Below are positions 15,108-23,621 of a stretch of DNA of 24,531 bases, in pieces. The translations under genes and the position numbers were made by a program. The stretch is taken from positions 1 to 24,531 of the forward strand of contig JBKQHQ010000238.1 in NCBI GenBank assembly GCA_052148715.1, in the 5' to 3' direction. The DNA is from JBKQHQ01 sp052148715. GTDB lineage: Bacteria > Pseudomonadota > Alphaproteobacteria > Rhizobiales > Xanthobacteraceae. The notes beneath the pieces were generated by a model. It saw only the letters and a list, made by a program, of their open reading frames with translations, was not told the DNA's origin and searched no databases. Positions within the stretch are counted from its first letter, which is position 1; every line of letters begins with the position of its first letter.

Positions 15108-16301
15108 TCAGGCGGCACCGGCTCGCGCCGAGACCCGCAGCGCGCGGTAGACCGCCTCGCGCAGCGCCTTCTCGCGCGGGTCGTCGAACAAATAGAAGTC
15201 CAGCTTGTTCATTACATAGGCGTAGCCGAGGCGCGCATCGGGATCGGCGAACGCAAACGAGCCGCCGGCGCCCGGCGTGCCGAACGCGCGCGGGCTGGAG
15301 CCGAAAACGCTGTCCGGCCCCGGCCGAAGGAACCCGAGCGAGTAGGACGCCGGAACGCCCAGCACCTCATCTTTCGCCCCCGGGAGCGTTGGCTCCGCCG
15401 TAATGCGGGCGAGCGCCTCCGGCTTGATTCCGATCTCTGCACCCCCTTCGGCAAACGCCGAATAGGCGCGTGCCATCGAGCGCGCCGTGCCCACACCATT
15501 GCCAGCGGGAAGCTCCACTTCGAGCGAGCACCGATCGTTCCAATCTACGCCCGCCGGAATCATCAGCGACTTGCGGAGCAGCGACCACGGCCACAGTACC
15601 TTCCAGATCAGCTCGTGAGGTGTGTTGCGCAGCGCCAGGATCGCGCGCCCCGGCGAGAGGAGCGTAACCTTTGCGAGGCGTGTGTCGGGGATCTCGGGCG
15701 GGAGCCCGATGTAGAACTCGAGGTGCAGCGGTTTTGCTATTTCCTCGTGGAAAAATTGCCCGAGCGTACGATGCGCAGGATCGACGCGGCGGATGATCTC
15801 CTGCATGTAGAGACCGATCGTCATCGCGTGGTAGCCGTGTCGCGTCCCCGGAGCCCACTCCGGCTTCCGTCTCGCGAGCAGGCGTGCGACCGCATCGAGG
15901 TCGCGCATCTTCGCGATCGGTAACTGCTCGTCGAGCAACACCAGCCCGGCCTCGTGCCCGAGAAGCTGGCGGACGGTGATTGTTTCTTTGCCGTTCTGTG
16001 CAAATTCGGGCCAGTAGCGCGCGATCGGGGCCTCGTAGTCGAGCCAGCCACGCGTGTTGGCGAGGGCCAAGGTCATCGCCGACAGACCCTTGGTGCTCGA
16101 CATGACGACGATCATCGTGTCCTCGTTCCACGGCGCGTCGGCCTCCGGTGTGCGGCGGCCCCCCCACAAATCGACGACCTTCTCACCACGCCAGTACACT
16201 GCGACGGCCGCACCGATCTCGCCGCGCTCCGCGAAGTTGCGCTCGAACTCGTGACGCACTTCTTCAAAGCCTGGCGTGACCTGTCCGCAAGCGATGGGCA
16301 C
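15108..16301 (-). CDS. Class C beta-lactamase / EstB-type serine hydrolase
   Basis: The GTG at 16301 has AAAGGGAG 6-7 nt upstream and gives 397 residues, the usual length; the frame also contains ATGs at 16355 and 16421 with poorer context. This beta-lactamase-fold hydrolase has the SxxK motif Ser68-Ser-Thr-Lys71 (VVMSSTKGLSA) and a Tyr157 (HGYHAMTIG) in place of the YxN motif, as in family VIII carboxylesterases. There is no signal peptide, so a cytosolic esterase is more likely than an antibiotic-hydrolysing enzyme. WGGRRTPEADAPW near 46-58 and RQLLGHEAGL near 111-120 are family hallmarks. It is monocistronic; the substrate is unknown. Confidence 0.9.
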   Translation of the reverse strand: MPIACGQVTPGFEEVRHEFERNFAERGEIGAAVAVYWRGEKVVDLWGGRRTPEADAPWNEDTMIVVMSSTKGLSAMTLALANTRGWLDYEAPIARYWPEFAQNGKETITVRQLLGHEAGLVLLDEQLPIAKMRDLDAVARLLARRKPEWAPGTRHGYHAMTIGLYMQEIIRRVDPAHRTLGQFFHEEIAKPLHLEFYIGLPPEIPDTRLAKVTLLSPGRAILALRNTPHELIWKVLWPWSLLRKSLMIPAGVDWNDRCSLEVELPAGNGVGTARSMARAYSAFAEGGAEIGIKPEALARITAEPTLPGAKDEVLGVPASYSLGFLRPGPDSVFGSSPRAFGTPGAGGSFAFADPDARLGYAYVMNKLDFYLFDDPREKALREAVYRALRVSARAGAA

Positions 16302-16619
16302 GAGAGACTCCCTTTCTGGGCTTTGCCATGCACGACCAGCCAGGATCGGCCATGGCATTCTGCACAGGTCGGTGGCAGCCCTATAGCGGAGGGACCGAGG
16401 ACAGACCTTGAGCAAAATCAAGCCGCGGACATCACGCCGCCGACGCAGTTGAGTTCATGCGTCCGGTCGCGGCCGGTATGTGTGCTTGGTCGCGACGCGA
16501 TCATCGAGCGCGGTTTCTACAGCCTGAGCGCAAAACTGCGCCGATCCGCCCGAGCGTGGGGAATTGATCCGAATTGACACGAAGCGCGGGTTGGGCTGGG
16601 CCAAGCCGCGGCGCCGCCG
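16302..16619. other. Intergenic region between the serine hydrolase and dctM
   Basis: Apart from the ribosome binding site of the hydrolase at its left edge, I see no gene, clear terminator or repeat. Open frames here are antisense extensions of the neighbouring genes. Confidence 0.45.
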
Positions 16620-17900
16620 TCAGTGACCCCCGCCGAGCAGCACCAATGATATCGCCGGCACGTAGCTGATCAGCATCAGGGTGGCAAAGTTGATCAGTAC
16701 GAAGGGGACCACGCCGCGATAGATCGAGGCGAGCGGCTGGTTGAAGATCGCCTGCGAGGCAAACAGGTTGAGGCCGAAGGGCGGCGTGTACATGCCGATG
16801 CTGAGATTGACCGCCATGATGATGCCGAAGTGAACGGGATGCACGCCCGCAGCCTGAACCACGGGGAGCAGCAAGGGCGTCAGGATCATGATCGCCGCCG
16901 GCGGCTCGAGGAAGCTGCCAACCAGCAGGAGGCCGGTATTGACGATCAGCAGCGTTTGCCACGGCGCCAGATGCAGCGCGAGCATGTTGCTCACCATGTG
17001 CTGCGGAATGCCGCTCGTGGTCAGCAGCCAGGAATAGATGCCGGCGGCGGTGACGATGATCAGGATCTGGGAGATCAGAAAAACCGAGGACAGGGTGATC
17101 TGCCAGAGCTCGCGCCAACCGATGTCGCGATAGATGAACATGGTTACGATGATGGAATAGATCGCGGCGACGCCGGCGGCTTCCGTCGGCGTGAAGATGC
17201 CACCATAGATACCGCCGAAGATCACGATCGGCGTGCCGAGTGCCCAGAAGGCCCGCTTGGTCGCGGCCCAGATAATCGGCCACGATGCCTTCTCGCCGAC
17301 GGTGACGTTGCGCGAACGCGAGTAAAGAACGACGTAGATGGCGTCGACCAGACCGATCAGCAGACTGGGCAGGATGCCGGCGGTAAAGAGCGCGACCGCC
17401 GACTGCTGCGCCGACATGCTGTAGAGGATCATGGCAATCGACGGCGGAATGACCACGGCGACGGCACCGGACGACGCGATGAGGCTGACCGTGAAGCGGT
17501 TGCTGTAGCCTCCGCTGCGCAACGCCGGATAGACCAACCGGCCGACCGCCGCGACGGTCCCGACGGCGGTGTGCGACATGGCGCCGAACAGCTCCGAGGA
17601 GACGATGGTCGTGACCGGGAGCGAGCCGCGCACGCTTCCGGTGAGCGCCGCCACCCAGACGATCACGCGCTTGGCGATGCCGCCCTGCCCCATGATCTCA
17701 CCGGCAAGAATAAAGAACGGGATCGCCAGCAGCGGAAAGTTATCGAGGCTGCCGAACATGTTGGTCTGGATCGTCGTCAGCGGCACATCGGCGACGAACA
17801 AAACGACAATCAGCGAGGTGATCAGCAGGATGAGATAAATGGGAAACCCGATGCAAAGCAGCAGCACCGGCAAAACGAAATACACAAAGGTTGCGAGCAC
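16620..17900 (-). CDS. dctM: TRAP transporter large permease subunit (DctM)
   Basis: This predicts 426 residues with about twelve membrane helices. Family marks include NFPLLAIPFFILAGEIMGQGG (53-73), VIPPSIAMILYS, FGGIYGGIFTPTEAAGVAA and the C-terminal GMYTPPFGLNLF. DctM is the ion-coupled transport subunit that works with DctQ and a periplasmic DctP. The start is a GTG with AAGG at 7-nt spacing, 27 nt downstream of dctQ; no ATG lies nearby. It is the only dctM in the window, so both dctP copies may depend on it. Confidence 0.95.
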   Translation of the reverse strand: MLATFVYFVLPVLLLCIGFPIYLILLITSLIVVLFVADVPLTTIQTNMFGSLDNFPLLAIPFFILAGEIMGQGGIAKRVIVWVAALTGSVRGSLPVTTIVSSELFGAMSHTAVGTVAAVGRLVYPALRSGGYSNRFTVSLIASSGAVAVVIPPSIAMILYSMSAQQSAVALFTAGILPSLLIGLVDAIYVVLYSRSRNVTVGEKASWPIIWAATKRAFWALGTPIVIFGGIYGGIFTPTEAAGVAAIYSIIVTMFIYRDIGWRELWQITLSSVFLISQILIIVTAAGIYSWLLTTSGIPQHMVSNMLALHLAPWQTLLIVNTGLLLVGSFLEPPAAIMILTPLLLPVVQAAGVHPVHFGIIMAVNLSIGMYTPPFGLNLFASQAIFNQPLASIYRGVVPFVLINFATLMLISYVPAISLVLLGGGH

Positions 17901-17927
17901 GATCGAGCCTTGTCGGTCGTAGGAGGA

Positions 17928-18440
17928 CTAGTCCGCGGATTTCTGCAAAACGGCGCCGCGGCCGAGGAGGAGCCGGGCGGCGACCAGCAACGCCATCAGG
18001 CCGAGACCGATCGGAACCAGCGCCTGCGGAATGACGAGAGGAATGTCCGCCGCTTCGCTGCGCTGATCGAATTCGGCGAGCATGGTGATCACCGGCCAGG
18101 CGAGCCAGATCAGGATCAGACTGACGGCGATCGTGACGAGATCGGCGACCACCTCAAGCCAGTGCCGCACCGCGTCCGGCAGCGCCTGCAGGATGACGTC
18201 CATGCGGATCTGCTTCCCTTCCCAGCCGACGACGCTGTTGCCGAGGAATACCGTCGCGACGAGAAGGAACAGCATGATTTCCTCGGCCGACGCGATGGGG
18301 GCAAAGAAGACATATCGACCGATGATGTTGGCGAAGTTCAGCGCCACGGCGACAAGCATCAGCACGGCGGTCAAAGCGCGCACGCCGGCGACGATGCCGG
18401 CAACGACGGTCGCGAACGCATTGGCCAACGACGTCGTCAT
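17928..18440 (-). CDS. dctQ: TRAP transporter small permease subunit (DctQ), intact copy
   Basis: This predicts 170 residues from an ATG at 18440, 14 nt after the dctP stop; the frame is open further to 18494, inside dctP. Four membrane helices are visible: the N-terminal AGVRALTAVLMLVAVALNF, EIMLFLLVATVFLGNSV, LVTIAVSLILIWLAW and IGLGLMALLVAARLLL. The amphipathic stretch GWEGKQIRMDVILQALPD between helices 2 and 3 is the usual DctQ signature. It served as the template for recognising the broken copy at 3771-4270. The AAGGGG next to the ATG is too close to be an ideal ribosome binding site, so translation may be coupled to dctP. Confidence 0.92.
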   Translation of the reverse strand: MTTSLANAFATVVAGIVAGVRALTAVLMLVAVALNFANIIGRYVFFAPIASAEEIMLFLLVATVFLGNSVVGWEGKQIRMDVILQALPDAVRHWLEVVADLVTIAVSLILIWLAWPVITMLAEFDQRSEAADIPLVIPQALVPIGLGLMALLVAARLLLGRGAVLQKSAD

Positions 18441-18454
18441 CCCCTTGGAATGCT

Positions 18455-19504
18455 TTAGAGACTGCGCTTCGCCGCGGCGTTGAGCATGTCCCACAGCGGT
18501 TTGAGGTCGGGCTTGGTCTTGACGATGTCATCGCCGACCGTGCTCATCTTCTGCATCAGCTCCGCGTGATCGGCCGGGGAAAGCGCGATGACTTCGCCGC
18601 CTTTCTCGGCCCATACCTTCCTCTGCTGAACCAGAAAATCGAGGCCCCACGGGATCGCATCCGCTTCAACCTCCTTGCTGGTCGCCATGATGATGGCTTG
18701 CAGATCGGGCGGCAATCCGTCGAGCCACTTCTTGCTCACCATGGCGACGCTCATGATGTAGGACTGAGAGCTCTCCGTTATGTATTTGGCGCTGTCATAA
18801 TATTGGAGCGCGCTGAAGACCGGTAACGCTCCCATGGCGCCGTCGAGGGTGCCCTGCTGCAGCGCCGGCAGGACGTCGCCGAGCGTCATCGGCACCCCGG
18901 TCCCGCCGAGACGCGACACCTGCTCGGTCTGGAACGCAGAGGCCAGCACCCGCACCTTCTTGCCTTTCAGGTCGGCAAGGGTGCGAACCGGCGCGCGCAT
19001 ATCGAACACCATCGGCCCGGTGAGGAACAGGCTCGCGCCGATCAGCCCTTTGTTGGCGGCAATGCCGAGAAAGGCCTTGGAGAATTCTGGATCGGTGACG
19101 GTCTTGACCACTTGCTGATCGTTCTGGAACAGCCCGGGCACGCTCAAGATCTCGAAGCGCTGATCCACCCCGACCAGGAATTCGGGCGGACCGACCCAGA
19201 TCTGGATCGAGCCGAGTTGCGTACCTTCGATCATGCGCGGAATCGCACCAAGCTGGCTCGCCGGATAGACCTCGGCCTTGATGCGGCCGTTCGAATTCTT
19301 CTCGATCGCAACCGCAAATCGCTTCATCCACTCGTGCTGCGCATCGTTGAGGGTCGCGGTGGCGAGCTTCATCACAATGGCTTTGTTGTCCTCCGCCGCC
19401 GCGCGGCCCGAGTTGGCGCACAGAAGCATCGCGGCGAGCCCAAGGGCGCCTGCATAAGAGACCGTTCGGCACGTCGCGTTGACCTTCGCCACTGATTTCC
19501 TCAT
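18455..19504 (-). CDS. dctP: TRAP transporter periplasmic solute-binding protein (DctP family), copy 2
   Basis: This predicts 349 residues, first gene of the complete leftward dctP-dctQ-dctM operon. The signal peptide ends at an AAA motif near residue 37. It shares with copy 1 the blocks WMKRFAVAIEKNSNGRIKAE, IPRMIEGTQLGSIQIWVGPP and LKGKKVRVLAS, with the conserved arginine near residue 185. It diverges at TESSQSYIMSVAM and PWGLDFLVQQRK. The start has GGGGGAAATC upstream. It faces the deacetylase-XDH operon across a 139-bp divergent promoter region, which suggests that the imported compound feeds that operon. The ligand is likely an organic acid, from the family only. Confidence 0.95.
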   Translation of the reverse strand: MRKSVAKVNATCRTVSYAGALGLAAMLLCANSGRAAAEDNKAIVMKLATATLNDAQHEWMKRFAVAIEKNSNGRIKAEVYPASQLGAIPRMIEGTQLGSIQIWVGPPEFLVGVDQRFEILSVPGLFQNDQQVVKTVTDPEFSKAFLGIAANKGLIGASLFLTGPMVFDMRAPVRTLADLKGKKVRVLASAFQTEQVSRLGGTGVPMTLGDVLPALQQGTLDGAMGALPVFSALQYYDSAKYITESSQSYIMSVAMVSKKWLDGLPPDLQAIIMATSKEVEADAIPWGLDFLVQQRKVWAEKGGEVIALSPADHAELMQKMSTVGDDIVKTKPDLKPLWDMLNAAAKRSL

Positions 19505-19643
19505 GATTTCCCCCTTGCGCTAAGGTCAGTGTACTCTGCGGATTCGTCTCGGGAAAGGCTCGCGCGCTATTGGTCGGTTGCGGCTGCCGACGCGGGCTGG
19601 ACAATACCTAAGCGTGTTCGTTGGGGAGGAGCAGCGTTTTGCG
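19505..19643. promoter_or_regulatory. Divergent promoter region, TRAP operon versus hydrolase-XDH operon
   Basis: These 139 bp drive both transcription units. The half nearest dctP (to about 19566) repeats the upstream sequence of dctP copy 1 almost exactly (ACTCTGCGGATTCGTC, then GGGAAAGGCT); the other half is unrelated. No perfect dyad operator was found. GGGGAGGAG at 19623-19631 lies 12 nt before the hydrolase ATG. Confidence 0.5.
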
Positions 19644-20480
19644 ATGAAGCAGCAGGAATGGCTTTGGCCGGGCGACAAACGCATCGCGGTCATTTTCAAC
19701 GTGTGCCTCGAAGCTTGGTCCGCCGGCAAGGCGCCAGGCATAAGCCCCATGGGCAATCCGCTCCCGGCCAGCGTGCTCGACACCATGGCCATCTCCTGGG
19801 CAGCGTATGGGGTCAACGTCGGGATCTATCGGCTGCTCGACGCCTTCGCGCGCCACGATGCCAAAGCGAGCGTGATGGTCAATGCCATCATTGCGGAGCG
19901 GGCGCCCGAGGCGGTCGAAGCCGTGGCGGACGCGGGTCACGAGGTTCTGTCCCATTCCTATGCCATGGATGTCGTTCCCGCCCTCTTGTCGGACGATGAG
20001 GAGCGTAAGAATATCGAGCGCTGCACGACACTGCTGCAGAAGGCGTCCGGCCGCCCGATCCGCGGCTGGCTCAGTCCGCGCGGGACGTCGCGCGCGCAGA
20101 CGCCGCAGCTGTTGGCGGAGGCGGGGTACACCTGGTATGGCGACGTCTTCGACAGCGACCTTCCCTATCTCATCAAGGCCGGCGATCGAAAGATCGTCGC
20201 CATCCCGTTGGGCACCGATGTGAACGACATGCCCTTCATGAAGTTCGGCAACGCGCCCCAGATGATGCTTGAATCGTTCCAGGAGAATGTCGCCATTGCG
20301 CATGAGCGCACGGTTGGGCCGGCCATGATCGATGTCACCTCGCATGCGCACATCTTCGGCCGTCCGCGCGGCGCTTATTACTACGAGAAGATCATCGAAC
20401 GGGCCGCCTCTTCACGGGATATTTGGGTCGGCACGCGCGCCGAGGTGGCCGACCATGTTCTGGGACTGAAATTCTCGTGA
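19644..20480 (+). CDS. Polysaccharide-deacetylase-fold (NodB/PuuE-like) hydrolase
   Basis: The ATG at 19644 gives 278 residues; an in-frame ATG at 19578 lies inside the divergent promoter. The NodB-type barrel is recognisable: IAVIFNVCLEAWSAG (14-28), AGHEVLSHSYAMD (97-109), GWLSPRGTSRAQTPQLLAEAG (141-161) and the C-terminal SHAHIFGRPRG (233-243). This pattern matches the branch containing allantoinase PuuE and HpPgdA rather than chitin deacetylases. The usual catalytic Asp-Asp pair is replaced (Cys21-Leu-Glu23), and the second metal histidine four residues after His104 is Met108. Amide or imide ring hydrolysis in N-heterocycle breakdown is therefore more plausible than sugar deacetylation. 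Its stop overlaps the next start (GTGA). Confidence 0.88.
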   Translation: MKQQEWLWPGDKRIAVIFNVCLEAWSAGKAPGISPMGNPLPASVLDTMAISWAAYGVNVGIYRLLDAFARHDAKASVMVNAIIAERAPEAVEAVADAGHEVLSHSYAMDVVPALLSDDEERKNIERCTTLLQKASGRPIRGWLSPRGTSRAQTPQLLAEAGYTWYGDVFDSDLPYLIKAGDRKIVAIPLGTDVNDMPFMKFGNAPQMMLESFQENVAIAHERTVGPAMIDVTSHAHIFGRPRGAYYYEKIIERAASSRDIWVGTRAEVADHVLGLKFS

Positions 20481-21346
20481 CGCCGTTCGAGCTGTTGAAA
20501 CCACGCTCGCTCGCCGAGGCGATTGCCGCGCTTGACCCCGAAGAGCCGGGGGTGCGCGCGGTGGCGGGCGGAACCGCCCTGATGCTGATCATGAAGGCGG
20601 GACTCTTTCAACCGACGCGCCTCGTCAGCTTGGAGCGGATCGAGCCGCGTTATGCGGGCATCGAATTGACGGCAGGAGGCGATTTGCGCATCGGCGCCAT
20701 GGCGTCGCTGACCGCGTTGGAGCATGCCGAAAGCGTCGCGGCGCATTTTCCTGTCATCACCCGCACGCTGCGTAGTCTCTCGAACGTGCGGATCCGCAAT
20801 GTCGCACGCGTGGGCGGCGCGCTCGCGCACGGTGACCCCCACATGGATCTGCCGCCGCTCTTTGCGGCGCTGGGCGCGCAGGTCGCCATTGTCGGTCCAA
20901 AAGGGACGCGGGAGTTGCCCGTGCAGGAACTCTATGCGGGCTATTACGAAACGACGCTGGCGCGCGACGAGCTCATCGCGGAAGTGATTGTTCCGGCGAT
21001 GCGGGAGCGCAGCGCCGCCTACGTCAAGGTGACGACGCGCACTGCCGACGATTGGCCGGCGCTTGGGATCGCGGTTTCCTTAGGCTTGGACCATGGGATC
21101 CTGCGCGACGTGAAAATCGTCGCGAGCGCGGCGACCGAAAAGGTGACGCGCCTGAAGGCCGCGGAAAAGCTTCTGGAGAATGCGACGGTCAGCGAGCCTC
21201 TGTTGCTGCAGGCCGGTGAAGCCGCCGCCGGCGAGGTCGCGGTCATGGCCGATGCCCACGGGTCGGCGAGCTACAAGAAGGAGCTGTTGCGTGTCACCGT
21301 GAGGCGGGCGGTTCAACAAGCCTTGACGAGCAGACGCTCGCGCTGA
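20477..21346 (+). CDS. Xanthine-dehydrogenase-family FAD-binding (medium) subunit
   Basis: The GTG at 20477 overlaps the preceding TGA (GTGA) and gives 290 residues starting VTPFELLKPRSLAEA, the typical N-terminus. The FAD-binding segments are VRAVAGGTALM (near 26-36) and NVRIRNVARVGGALAHGDPH (near 105-124), the latter corresponding to the TIGGN...A.P.D.P motif. The C-terminal CO-dehydrogenase flavoprotein domain (YVKVTTRTADDWPALGIAV) follows. It passes electrons from the iron-sulfur subunit to an acceptor. There is no insertion for the extra 4Fe-4S cluster found in 4-hydroxybenzoyl-CoA reductase. It is followed after 7 nt by the molybdenum subunit. Confidence 0.93.
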   Translation: MTPFELLKPRSLAEAIAALDPEEPGVRAVAGGTALMLIMKAGLFQPTRLVSLERIEPRYAGIELTAGGDLRIGAMASLTALEHAESVAAHFPVITRTLRSLSNVRIRNVARVGGALAHGDPHMDLPPLFAALGAQVAIVGPKGTRELPVQELYAGYYETTLARDELIAEVIVPAMRERSAAYVKVTTRTADDWPALGIAVSLGLDHGILRDVKIVASAATEKVTRLKAAEKLLENATVSEPLLLQAGEAAAGEVAVMADAHGSASYKKELLRVTVRRAVQQALTSRRSR

Positions 21347-21353
21347 GGAAACG

Positions 21354-23621
21354 ATGGGTCAGGTTGGTCACGCCATTCCGCGCCTCGAGGCACGTGCCAA
21401 GGTCACGGGACGTGCCGAATATGTCCACAATCTACGCTTACCGGGCATGCTGCACGGAAAAGTTTTTCGCAGCACCATCCCGCATGGTCGCATCCGCGGC
21501 ATCGACACCCGAGCGGCGCTGGAGATGGCGGGCGTGCATGCCGTTGTCACCGGCCAAGACATTTTGCGCATCATTCCCAATCCATACTATGGCCCGGCCT
21601 TTCACGATCAGCCGATCCTGGCGCTGGACAAGGTGCGGTTCGTAGGCGAACCGGTGGCGGTCGTATTGGCGACGGACGCGCACGTCGCGGCCGACGCCGC
21701 GCGACTGATCACGGCAGAATACGAGGAGCTTCCCGCGGTCTATGACGAGGTCGAAGCGATGACCTCGTCGGCGATCGTGCACGATGTCCTAAAACCCGCC
21801 GGCACCTTCCCCGACCTGAAACACCTGGCGGGCCGCACCGGAACCAACATCGCGCTCGATTTCGCCTTGACCCGCGGCGACGTCGATCAGGCCTTGGCGA
21901 AGGCCGACCACGTGTTCGAGCACACGTTTCGCACCCAACAGACGCTGCACCTGCCGCTCGAGCCGTTCGTGTCGGTAGCCGAGCCCGGCGAGGCGACGCT
22001 GACCATCCACACGTCGTCGCAGACGCCGTCCTTCGTGCGCATCGAGATCGCGCGGCTGCTGGGCTGGCCCGAAAGTCGGGTGCGCGTAAAGGTGCCGTAT
22101 CTCGGTGGCGGGTTCGGCGCAAAAGTCTACGTCAAGCTCGAGGCGCTGGTGGCCGCCTTGGCGCTGCTCGTTCGCCGGCCGGTCAAGGTCGCGCTGACGA
22201 TGCAAGAGCAGTTCACCATGATCACCAAGCACGCCACCACTTTCCGCATCAAGAGCGGCGTCACCAAGGAGGGCCGCGTCGTCGCGCGCAAGTGCGAGGT
22301 TTTTTGGAACGGCGGCGCGTACGCGGATATCGGCCCGCGCGTGACCCAGAAATCCGGCTTCACCGCGCCGGGCCCCTACGACATCGACAATGTGCGCATC
22401 GATTCCTACGAGCTCTACACCAACCGGCCGCCGGCGGGGGCGCTGCGCGGCTTTGGGATTCCGCAGCTGGTATGGGCCTATGAAAGCCACAGCGATCTGA
22501 TCGCGCGCGAGCTCAAGATCGATCCAGTCGAATTTCGTCGCAAGAATATCTTGCGCGAGGGACGGCCGCAGGCGACCGGAACCGCCATGCGGGATGCGCG
22601 TATCGATCTGGTGCTCGACACGATTGCCGGCAAGATGAACTGGAGCGCCCCCTTCGACCGCGGCGAGGGCCCGCTGCGCCGGGGCCGCGGCGTCGCCATC
22701 GGCTTCAAGGCCTCGATCGCGCCGACCACGTCGGTCGCCATCGTCAATATCAACGCCGACGGGAGCGCGAGCCTGCTCATGAATACCGTCGATATGGGCC
22801 AGGGCTCGGATACGGCGATGGCACAGATCGCCGCGGACGTCCTCGATCTCGATCCCGGGCAAATTCGCGTGGTCCATCCGGACACGGACCTGACACCCTA
22901 CGACATGGGCACCCTCGGCTCGCGCTCGACCTTTCACATGGGCCACGCCGTCCGGCTGGCCGCGGAGGACGCCAAGAGCAAGCTGCAAGCGCTCGCGTCC
23001 GAGCTCGGTCTGCCGCCCGGCAGCAATTACCCCCCGGCCGAGCTGTTCAAGAAGCGCTACGGCATGCAGGCCGGCAACATTATCGGCACCGGCAGCTATA
23101 TCCCGACCTACAGCTCTCCCGATGCGAAATCGGGCCTGTCGGCGAACGTGACGCCGTTCTGGATGATCGGCGGCGCGGGCGTCGAGGTCGAGGTCGATAC
23201 CGAAACCGGCCACGTGCGGATCATGCGGCTCGTCAACGTCGCCGACGCCGGCAAGCCGATCAATCCGGGGATCGCCAAGTCCCAGCTCTCCGGCGGCGCC
23301 ATCATGCAGCTCGGCTTTACCCTGTTCGAGTCGATGGATCTCGAGGACGGGCTGGTCACCAATGCCTCGCTCGCCGATTACAAGATCCCGGGCATCCGCG
23401 ACATCCCGCCGATGGAGAGCGAGCTCGTCAGAGCCGAGCAGACGAACGGCCCCTTCGGCGCCAAGGGGGTGGGCGAATCAGGAACGTTCGGCGTCTCCCC
23501 GGCGATCGCCAACGCCATTCACGATGCGGTCGGCGTGCGGCTGACGGAGCTGCCGCTCACGTCGGAAGCGGTGCTGCGCGCGCTGCGCAAGCTGCAGAAC
23601 CGCCCCCTCGAGGAGGCCTGA
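21354..23621 (+). CDS. Xanthine-dehydrogenase-family molybdenum-binding (large) subunit
   Basis: This predicts 755 residues with GAGGAAACG before the ATG. It starts with the a/b-hammerhead domain (PRLEARAKVTGRAEYVHNLR). Cofactor motifs follow: GGGFGAK (251-257), ALRGFGIPQ (363-371), MGQGSD near residue 482, and the catalytic base Glu708 in KGVGESG. The active-site loop ALRGFG is of the XDH/nicotinate-dehydrogenase type, not the AYRCSFR loop of CO dehydrogenase. The enzyme should insert a water-derived oxygen into a heteroaromatic or aldehyde-like carbon. There is no Tat signal, so it is cytosolic. The substrate cannot be assigned; N-heterocycles are favoured by the neighbouring PuuE-like hydrolase. 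Confidence 0.95.
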   Translation: MGQVGHAIPRLEARAKVTGRAEYVHNLRLPGMLHGKVFRSTIPHGRIRGIDTRAALEMAGVHAVVTGQDILRIIPNPYYGPAFHDQPILALDKVRFVGEPVAVVLATDAHVAADAARLITAEYEELPAVYDEVEAMTSSAIVHDVLKPAGTFPDLKHLAGRTGTNIALDFALTRGDVDQALAKADHVFEHTFRTQQTLHLPLEPFVSVAEPGEATLTIHTSSQTPSFVRIEIARLLGWPESRVRVKVPYLGGGFGAKVYVKLEALVAALALLVRRPVKVALTMQEQFTMITKHATTFRIKSGVTKEGRVVARKCEVFWNGGAYADIGPRVTQKSGFTAPGPYDIDNVRIDSYELYTNRPPAGALRGFGIPQLVWAYESHSDLIARELKIDPVEFRRKNILREGRPQATGTAMRDARIDLVLDTIAGKMNWSAPFDRGEGPLRRGRGVAIGFKASIAPTTSVAIVNINADGSASLLMNTVDMGQGSDTAMAQIAADVLDLDPGQIRVVHPDTDLTPYDMGTLGSRSTFHMGHAVRLAAEDAKSKLQALASELGLPPGSNYPPAELFKKRYGMQAGNIIGTGSYIPTYSSPDAKSGLSANVTPFWMIGGAGVEVEVDTETGHVRIMRLVNVADAGKPINPGIAKSQLSGGAIMQLGFTLFESMDLEDGLVTNASLADYKIPGIRDIPPMESELVRAEQTNGPFGAKGVGESGTFGVSPAIANAIHDAVGVRLTELPLTSEAVLRALRKLQNRPLEEA

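Noticed and set aside
15108..16301. Antibiotic-resistance beta-lactamase
   Set aside because: SxxK and Tyr motifs match esterase-type family VIII proteins and there is no export signal, so a resistance role is not supported.
16830..18458. 542-codon + strand frame antisense to dctM and dctQ
   Set aside because: It is extremely rich in D, R, H and Q and is the mirror of hydrophobic membrane-protein codons; the opposite strand encodes unmistakable TRAP subunits.
21789..23213. 474-codon reverse frame antisense to the molybdenum subunit
   Set aside because: The + strand gene carries all XDH cofactor motifs; the reverse frame has none and no ribosome binding site.
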